From Candidatus Eiseniibacteriota bacterium (GTDB lineage Bacteria > Eisenbacteria > RBG-16-71-46), in contig VBPB01000090.1 of the NCBI GenBank assembly GCA_005893365.1, positions 1 to 19,992 on the forward strand: 19,992 nt of DNA, read 5' to 3'. Of the stretch, positions 16,101 through 19,992 are shown in pieces (the stretch's first letter is position 1; each line of letters opens with the position of its first letter). Position numbers and translations under genes: made by a program. Under the pieces are notes generated by a model. That model searched no databases. It had not been told where the DNA came from and saw only the letters and a program-made list of their open reading frames with translations.

Positions 16101-17112
16101 GTTCCTGTCCGGCGGTCGACGTACCGCCGAAGACAATCATCTCCGTTGCTGATACTGCGATGGCGGTGTGCTCGCTGCGCGGCGCAGGGATCGGAGAGCC
16201 GGCTGCCAGTACCAGCTTGTCCCACTGATATTTGTAGTCTGCGTCGAGCGTTTGCCCATCCTGACGGCGGAGGAGCCAGGCGGAACCTTGTTCGTTGATT
16301 GGCGCCCCTGCGCCATCTCTGCCGCCGAAGTACACATCCGCGCTGAGGTCGGACAGGTAGACGCTGGTGAGACCTTCACGGGGCGTCGGGCGTTCGGCCT
16401 GCGCCGCCGTGGCTAGAGGCCTGACCAGCGGATCCCACCGCCCGCCTGAGCTGCGCGCGTGGCGGAAGAGCGAGTCGCCCACGCCGGTCCCGGGCGGATT
16501 GCCATCGACGCGCCCGCCGAAGAACCACGCCTGTTCGTCCCGATATCCACCCGTCACGACAGCGCGCCCGTCGCTGAGCGTGGTCACGCTGGGATAGAAG
16601 CGGGCCTGCTGCATCAATGGCCGCGAGGGCGGCCCTGTCCAGGTCCCGGCGGACCCTAGGGTGCCGGTTTGGAAGGTGCGGGAGTCATCGATGCCCCAGA
16701 ACGCTCCGAGATCCTCGCCCCCAGCTGAGAGTAGCTCGCCGTTCGCAAGTTGCGCGTGACCGGCGCAGTGGATGTCGACCTCTGGGGTCCAGGTCGCCGA
16801 GAGCACGGGCAGTGTGTAAGGGAAGGTCCCACATCCCACGGCGCCGTCGTTCCAGCCCACCTCGGCACCATGGCCCAACGGCCCCCACATGAGGATGCGG
16901 CTGTCGTACGGGCTCCCATCCCCAGGCAGCAGCACCATGTGGACCTCGGCGAAGGTGAACGCAGGGTTTGTCGACGGAGGTGACCAATGTCCGAGCGCGG
17001 CGCTCGCCGAAGCCCAGACGCCACAGAGTGCGCACCAGGCGAGCGCGACGAAGAGCAGGACTGGTAGCAGAAGCCGAGAACGACGAGACGCAGCAGACTG
17101 GACTGGGAACAT
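13147..17112 (-). CDS. Secreted copper radical oxidase-like protein (galactose oxidase/GlxA superfamily) with extra Kelch repeats, FnIII and FlgD-Ig sorting domain
   Basis: Predicted exported oxidase using a Cu-tyrosyl radical, producing aldehyde and H2O2. The 1321 residues start at ATG 17112 behind AGGAGG (5-nt spacing). A signal peptide (1 to about 38, LLLPVLLFVALAWCALCG then ASASA) is followed by the beta-propeller. Active-site candidates: Cys116 (DIHCAGH), Tyr173 (ARFYPS) for the Cys-Tyr cross-link, Tyr752-His753 (NRNYHSTAILLPDGRV) and His835 (TTHAFDQNQRF) in the GO-like E-set/DUF1929 domain (about 797-893). Between them lie four extra Kelch repeats of the PRxxH...FGG form (about 308-330, 364-387, 427-456, 490-514). 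C-terminal to these are a fibronectin-III-like domain (about 905-1017), an Ala/Gly linker, and an FlgD-Ig/type IX sorting-like tail (1225-1321, QNEPNPTGEATVLRFDLP). The substrate is unknown. GC is somewhat lower than in the housekeeping genes. Confidence 0.88.
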   Translation of the reverse strand: MFPVQSAASRRSRLLLPVLLFVALAWCALCGVWASASAALGHWSPPSTNPAFTFAEVHMVLLPGDGSPYDSRILMWGPLGHGAEVGWNDGAVGCGTFPYTLPVLSATWTPEVDIHCAGHAQLANGELLSAGGEDLGAFWGIDDSRTFQTGTLGSAGTWTGPPSRPLMQQARFYPSVTTLSDGRAVVTGGYRDEQAWFFGGRVDGNPPGTGVGDSLFRHARSSGGRWDPLVRPLATAAQAERPTPREGLTSVYLSDLSADVYFGGRDGAGAPINEQGSAWLLRRQDGQTLDADYKYQWDKLVLAAGSPIPAPRSEHTAIAVSATEMIVFGGTSTAGQELWRLYKDSFDQKWRWQAVTVTGTSGTGPTARFGHAAVYQQSDHRMIVFGGSDVLGGTPTDSRLFAFTFPSNTDFTQGSWSEILVAAGPAPESRRDHIMVVKDDDIAPEPGGPFLFVYGGHLGSGTSEATLWKLRLGTSPLPAWTQVTASGASPGPRANHAAFFDNRFGNGRLFIFGGEPAPSASVDKFVYAIEPFPISGAPTWVRAGEAPYRLSGHTAGGDPGGGMHARLPETYNRTANTWTTQSNSGWLLPPQTSALYPVQFLTPGSPLAGGAGRLIRVGPDPIGRYLDIPASGLASGWQSFANNDNGTFHPHTGVMYEPGKILVVGDEVTNAEIAKTFDADSIGTAGWLTREGVRRSRYLNLVILPNGQVLALGGLRTDGTAQKCPQLWTPSTGLWTSADTCDLEPDVINRNYHSTAILLPDGRVMTGGGSETGTEAQLKVFCPPYLFDGSGQPATRPQITSAPTSITYGEAFIIGKQVSDVIASACLIRPAATTHAFDQNQRFVPLAIETLPDGSGLRVVAPPRGSSAPPGYYLLFVINQNGVPAVAHWVQLGNCPTVPCDTGPPPKVNDLYVDIVGPTEIWLDWSAPGDDISPLSGSFDLRFASSSITTENAYAAATSVPVSSPDQNEPPVATAGYPMSYAKFNLAPCTQYSFALKTLDGANNWSPLSNQVSVSTTCDGGGGTFSAHRVGGEAADAPGAPLAAGAADATTASADSLPVTATLVTQTRLLASGAWQVSLHYATETDGLDPAATAVTVDRQDASGNRETVGQFTPEAATSLLGVCSLRERGRTAIPGVYQLAQVMPHLRSRSQDFVLTAAQHSRLGSLGERFVASGGGVDLAAGETLDLTYEPAGDTLSDAASWYLLVRRVGRASPYQFSQRPTADLALPDHFALRQNEPNPTGEATVLRFDLPVPSPVRLEVFDLLGRRVATLAQGNYPAGFHAVAWDLHDAGGSAVRPGVYVYRLVAGDFRARRKMSVLP

Positions 17113-17312
17113 GGCGGCCTCCTGAGCTGACAGGGTTCTTCGACTTGCTTGGGTGAGAGCCGGCGGCGCGAGGTGGCTTGGAAGTCTTGCTCAAGGGGCA
17201 GGCTGAACCGGCCCCTATTTCCTTGTCAATACCTTTGCGTTCGGGGCGGGCAAAGGCGTAGCCTTATTCGGACGTTCTCAGGTTCCGTTCCAAGCCGCCC
17301 GCAGAGGTTCTC
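17113..17312. promoter_or_regulatory. Divergent intergenic region between two secreted-protein genes
   Basis: This 200-bp spacer must hold the start signals for the minus-strand oxidase and the plus-strand repeat protein. It is less GC-rich than neighbouring genes. On the minus strand a perfect -35 hexamer TTGACA (complement of 17224-17229) is present, but no convincing -10 hexamer lies 16-18 nt beyond it. On the plus strand I find no good promoter. The strong ribosome-binding site AGGAGG of the oxidase lies next to 17112. No sigma54 site with GG-N10-GC spacing was found. Confidence 0.3.
17194..17216. other. Stem-loop in the divergent spacer
   Basis: AGGGGC (17194-17199) pairs with GCCCCT (17211-17216); after one mismatch an inner GG/CC pair extends it around a CTGAA loop. 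It would be in the 5' leader of the minus-strand oxidase if transcription starts near the TTGACA motif, so it may act in leader regulation, or be chance. A second tiny perfect hairpin, AAGGC-GTA-GCCTT, lies at 17253-17265. Confidence 0.3.
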
Positions 17313-19283
17313 TTGTACACTGGCGTCGCCTGCCTCTTCGGAACAGTTGGCCTCGCCGTGCTCTTCGGTGCACCTGGCCACGCCGTCGCCGGCTGGCCGC
17401 ACGGCGGCGTGCCGGTCTGTCAGACCTGCCTCGCTAGATTGCCAGTGGTTGTTTCCGACGGGACTGGCGGCGCGCTGATCGCCTGGCAGGACTTTCGGAA
17501 CGGGAACGACGACATCTACGTTCAGCGGCTCACGGCCTCGGGAGACATCGCCCCTGGCTGGCCGGCCGATGGCGTCCCGGTCTGCACCGAACCTCACGAG
17601 CAGCTCCTCGGCCTTCAAGCCCCAGCGGTGAGCGATGGCTCTGGCGGGGTCATCATCCCCTGGGTCGACTATCGCAGCTTTTTCCCCGGGGGGACGCTCG
17701 AGGACATCTACGCGCAGCGGATTCTCGCCGACGGCAGTATTGCCCCGGGCTGGCCTGTGAATGGGGTGCCGGTGCGGCGTGCGCCTTCGCGTGATGACAC
17801 GCCTGTTCTGATCGCCGACGGCGCAGGTGGCGCCTTCTTCTCCTGGGACGACCGGACCAACGACGACATCTACCTCCAGCACTTCACGGCGAGCGGTGAA
17901 GTGGCACCCGGCTGGCCCACGGACGGCCTGCCCATCTGCACACTACCGAGCGGTCAGGGTGATCCGCAGCTGGTGCCGGACGGAGCAGGCGGTGTCTTGA
18001 TCGCCTGGGGCGACCTGCGCGACGGTCCGCTGGCGGTCTACGCGCAGCGGGTCACCGCCGCCGGGCAGATCGTTCCCGGATGGCCCGAGAACGGCGTGCG
18101 CATCGTGCTTGACCGGGCGATCCGCGAGTTCGTCTCCGATGGTGCGGGGGGGGCCTATCTCTCCTGCGCCACGCTCGGGACCGTGTATGACGCCGGTTAC
18201 TACCTGCAGCGGTTCACGGGAGCCGGCGCAATCGCGCCTGGCTGGCCGGCCGGCGGGGTTCCCGTGTGTCTGGCCCCGGATGAGCGCAACTCCATCCGGA
18301 TGGTGCCGGACGGCGTTGGCGGGGCGCTGCTCGCCTGGGCCGACTACCGGGACTCTAACGACGACGACATCTTCGCCCTGCGCGTGCGGCCCGACGGCAC
18401 CCGCTCCCCGGGCTGGCCGGTGGATGGCCTGCGCGTCACCGACAACACCGCGCTCGATGATCTGCCGGACTTGGCCGCAGACGGGGCAGGCGGCGCCTAC
18501 CTGACCTGGGATCAGTACACGACCGCGCTCGGGGACCGCGTGGAGGTCCAGCACCTGACCGGGGCCGGAACGGTGGCATCGGGCTGGCCAAACGGTGGCT
18601 CCCAGATCCCGAGCGATATCTCGTCCGGGGAGATGCGCATCGTCGAGGACGGCTTTGGTGGGGCGATCGTGGCGTGGCACACAGCGGATGGATTCAGTGA
18701 CAAGATCCGCGCCCTGCGCTTCCCCCCGGACGGCCCGACGGCGGTCGAGCTTTCGACGGCGAGCGCGAGCTTCGAGTCCGGCCGCGTCCGCCTCAGGTGG
18801 TATGGGTCGGGGATGGCTTCGCTCGTGGCGAGCGTCGAGCGGCGCACCGAGGCGAGCGACTGGGAGCCCCTGGCCTCGGTGAGGGCGGACGGGACGGGGT
18901 GGCTCGTGTACGAGGATCGCGCTGTCACGCCCGGCACACGCTATGGCTACCGGCTCGCCTACAGTCTTGGCAGTGACGTTCTTCACACTGACGAAGCGTG
19001 GGTGGAGATCCCCGCGCTCCAGTTCGCGCTCCTCGGTCTCACGCCGAACCCCTCCGCAGGGGATCCGGTGGTCGCGTTCTCACTGGCGAGTGGCGAGCGC
19101 GCCACGCTCGAGCTTTTCGATCTCACCGGCCGCTTGGTCTTGTCGCGTGAAGTCGGCGCGCTCGGCGCTGGCAGCCAAACGGTCCGGCTCGCGGGGAGTG
19201 GCCGGCTTGCGGCAGGGGTCTATGCCGTACGTCTAAGGCAGGGGCTCAAGACCGCGACCGCGCGAGCCGTCGTGACTCGTTAG
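17313..19283 (+). CDS. Secreted eight-repeat (GWP-type) beta-propeller-like protein with C-terminal sorting domain
   Basis: Uncharacterised exported protein of 656 residues. The only plausible start is a TTG at 17313 (AGAGG about 7 nt upstream), since an in-frame TAG lies at 17259 and no ATG or GTG occurs between. It yields a signal peptide, hydrophobic core FGTVGLAVLFGA and an AVA-G cleavage site near residue 26. Residues 27-475 are eight repeats of 54-64 residues, each beginning GWPxxGVPVC and containing P.xVSDGxGGxxIAWxDxR...DIYxQR and ending G.IAP. After this comes an Ig/FnIII-like segment (about 478-565) and a C-terminal FlgD-Ig/type IX sorting-like domain (568-656: LTPNPSAGDPVVAFSL, LELFDLTGRLV, LAAGVYAVRL). 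Repeats of this kind resemble beta-propeller blades. No catalytic residues are evident. It is the only plus-strand gene and is divergent from the oxidase. Confidence 0.85.
   Translation: MYTGVACLFGTVGLAVLFGAPGHAVAGWPHGGVPVCQTCLARLPVVVSDGTGGALIAWQDFRNGNDDIYVQRLTASGDIAPGWPADGVPVCTEPHEQLLGLQAPAVSDGSGGVIIPWVDYRSFFPGGTLEDIYAQRILADGSIAPGWPVNGVPVRRAPSRDDTPVLIADGAGGAFFSWDDRTNDDIYLQHFTASGEVAPGWPTDGLPICTLPSGQGDPQLVPDGAGGVLIAWGDLRDGPLAVYAQRVTAAGQIVPGWPENGVRIVLDRAIREFVSDGAGGAYLSCATLGTVYDAGYYLQRFTGAGAIAPGWPAGGVPVCLAPDERNSIRMVPDGVGGALLAWADYRDSNDDDIFALRVRPDGTRSPGWPVDGLRVTDNTALDDLPDLAADGAGGAYLTWDQYTTALGDRVEVQHLTGAGTVASGWPNGGSQIPSDISSGEMRIVEDGFGGAIVAWHTADGFSDKIRALRFPPDGPTAVELSTASASFESGRVRLRWYGSGMASLVASVERRTEASDWEPLASVRADGTGWLVYEDRAVTPGTRYGYRLAYSLGSDVLHTDEAWVEIPALQFALLGLTPNPSAGDPVVAFSLASGERATLELFDLTGRLVLSREVGALGAGSQTVRLAGSGRLAAGVYAVRLRQGLKTATARAVVTR
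17391..18737 (+). repeat. Eight in-frame degenerate repeats encoding GWP-type blades
   Basis: GWP starts each unit at residues 27, 82, 146, 200, 256, 310, 367 and 424 of the encoded protein, spacing 54-64 residues (about 160-190 bp). The most conserved elements are GWP-x2-G, the central DG-x-GG and the ...YxQR strand. Copies 1, 2, 4 and 6 have a Cys after the VPV/LPI element, while copies 3, 5, 7 and 8 lack it. The DNA copies have diverged, so this is an old duplication rather than a recent tandem expansion. Confidence 0.85.
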
Positions 19284-19325
19284 CGGTGTCCCGCGCCATG
19301 ACGACCGTTTGATTTGAGTCGGAAA

Positions 19326-19402
<77 letters not shown>

Positions 19403-19413
19403 TGCGGGCATCG

Positions 19414-19443
19414 TTTATAGCACAGACGCTCCGAAAGCGTCAC
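19414..19443 (-). promoter_or_regulatory. Putative sigma70-type promoter of the tRNA-Arg gene
   Basis: On the minus strand a -10-like TATAAA (complement of 19414-19419) is preceded by GTGACG (complement of 19438-19443; four of six matches to TTGACA) at an 18-bp spacing. The predicted start lies about 5 nt before the tRNA. A 6-bp hairpin, GACGCT/AGCGTC (19425-19441), overlaps the spacer and could also serve as the end of trpB transcription. Confidence 0.5.
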
Positions 19444-19508
19444 GCACGTCAGCACGAGCACGCGTGGGCCTCGTGGCTTCGCGTGGGTGTGGCGAGGGTC
19501 CGCGCTCG

Positions 19509-19992
19509 TCATGCCCTCCCCCGCAGGCGCAGCACCTCCTCGACGTCCTTGTCGCCGCGGCCGGAGAGGTTGACGATCACGCGCGTCTCGGCGCCCAGGG
19601 CCTTGCCCTCGCGCAGCACCCAGGCGAGCGCGTGCGCGGTCTCGAGCGCCGGCAGGATGCCCTCGAGCCGCGCCAGCGCCTCGAAGGCGTCCAGGGCCTC
19701 GTCGTCGGTCGCGGACGAGTACTCGGCCATGCCGTTGTCCGCGAGCCAGGCGTGCTCGGGGCCCAGGGCGGGGTAGTCGAGACCGGCCGAGACCGAGTGG
19801 GTCTCGCGGATCATGCCGTGGTCGTCCTGCAGCACCAGCGTGCGCGTGCCGTGCAGCACGCCGACGCTGTGCTCGGGGATGCGCGCCGCGTGCTTCCCGC
19901 TCGCCAAGCCGTGTCCGCCGGCCTCCACCCCCACCTTGCGCACCGAGGCCTGGTCCAGGAACGCGTGGAAGAGACCGATCGCGTTGCTCCCG
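19509..19992 (-). CDS. trpB: Tryptophan synthase beta chain, C-terminal part, runs off right edge
   Basis: Beta subunit of tryptophan synthase, joining indole and serine with PLP. The reading frame is open to the window edge, and its visible part begins in the PLP-phosphate-binding glycine loop (GSNAIGLFHAFLDQ), followed by VGVEAGGHG, GKHAAR, GVLHGTRTLVLQDDHG, then HSVSAGLDYPALGPEHAWL and the C-terminal VNLSGRGDKDVEEVL. These are hallmark TrpB segments in the right order and to the normal C-terminus (stop TGA at 19509-19511). About 160 residues are visible; the first roughly 230-240 lie outside. It is on the same strand as, and about 105 nt upstream of, the tRNA gene. Confidence 0.96.
   Translation of the reverse strand, partial: GSNAIGLFHAFLDQASVRKVGVEAGGHGLASGKHAARIPEHSVGVLHGTRTLVLQDDHGMIRETHSVSAGLDYPALGPEHAWLADNGMAEYSSATDDEALDAFEALARLEGILPALETAHALAWVLREGKALGAETRVIVNLSGRGDKDVEEVLRLRGRA

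Noticed and set aside
17173..17191. Possible sigma54 -24/-12 element (TGGC ... TTGC) in the divergent spacer, attractive because the window has a sigma54 activator
   Set aside because: The spacing between the GG and GC elements is 12 rather than the strict 10 nt.
19453..19475. CACGAG / CTCGTG inverted repeat downstream of trpB, considered as its terminator
   Set aside because: Six pairs only, 11-nt loop, no T-tract, and the stretch is rich in overlapping CACG/CGTG words.

Overview
The window is a high-GC (roughly 70%) stretch of a Gram-negative bacterial genome. LptE, a sigma54-type response regulator, an encoded CCA on the tRNA, and two secreted proteins ending in FlgD-Ig/type-IX-sorting-like C-terminal domains point to a lineage such as Candidatus Eisenbacteria or a related FCB/Gemmatimonadota-like group. 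That placement is inference; no rRNA is present. Almost everything is on the minus strand. The exceptions are one secreted repeat protein (17313-19283) and no others that I can support.

Right to left in the direction of transcription: a 3' fragment of trpB (19509-19992) is followed by a tRNA-Arg(CCG) gene with a recognisable promoter. Two large exported proteins are then transcribed divergently from a 200-bp spacer: a plus-strand protein of eight GWP-type repeats, and a minus-strand 1321-residue copper-radical-oxidase-like protein (galactose oxidase/GlxA superfamily) with all expected Cys-Tyr/Tyr/His/His active-site residues and four extra Kelch repeats. A perfect 12-bp hairpin ends this unit. 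Next come a UbiE/MenG methyltransferase with an unusual two-helix membrane tail and a GAF-GGDEF protein.

The central block is a sugar-nucleotide cassette (Gfo/Idh/MocA oxidoreductase, hexapeptide acyltransferase, DegT aminotransferase) resembling WbpB-WbpD-WbpE of diacetamido-uronic acid synthesis. The oxidoreductase has lost the first strand and glycine motif of its Rossmann fold. Then comes a tightly packed operon: GAF-PAS histidine kinase and NtrC-type regulator (ATGA overlap), lptE (6 nt later), holA (1 nt later), followed after a spacer by leuS. The leuS-lptE-holA neighbourhood is a known conserved grouping; its linkage here to a two-component system is notable.

The left edge (1-211) holds the start of another minus-strand gene of clearly lower GC (about 52% over the first 180 bases by my count), whose N-terminus resembles Swt1/HEPN-type proteins; it may be the edge of an acquired segment. 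The best candidates for something undescribed are the Kelch-expanded copper radical oxidase with its divergent repeat-protein neighbour, the four-cysteine GAF insert in the histidine kinase, the MenG membrane fusion, and the low-GC HEPN-like gene running off the left edge.
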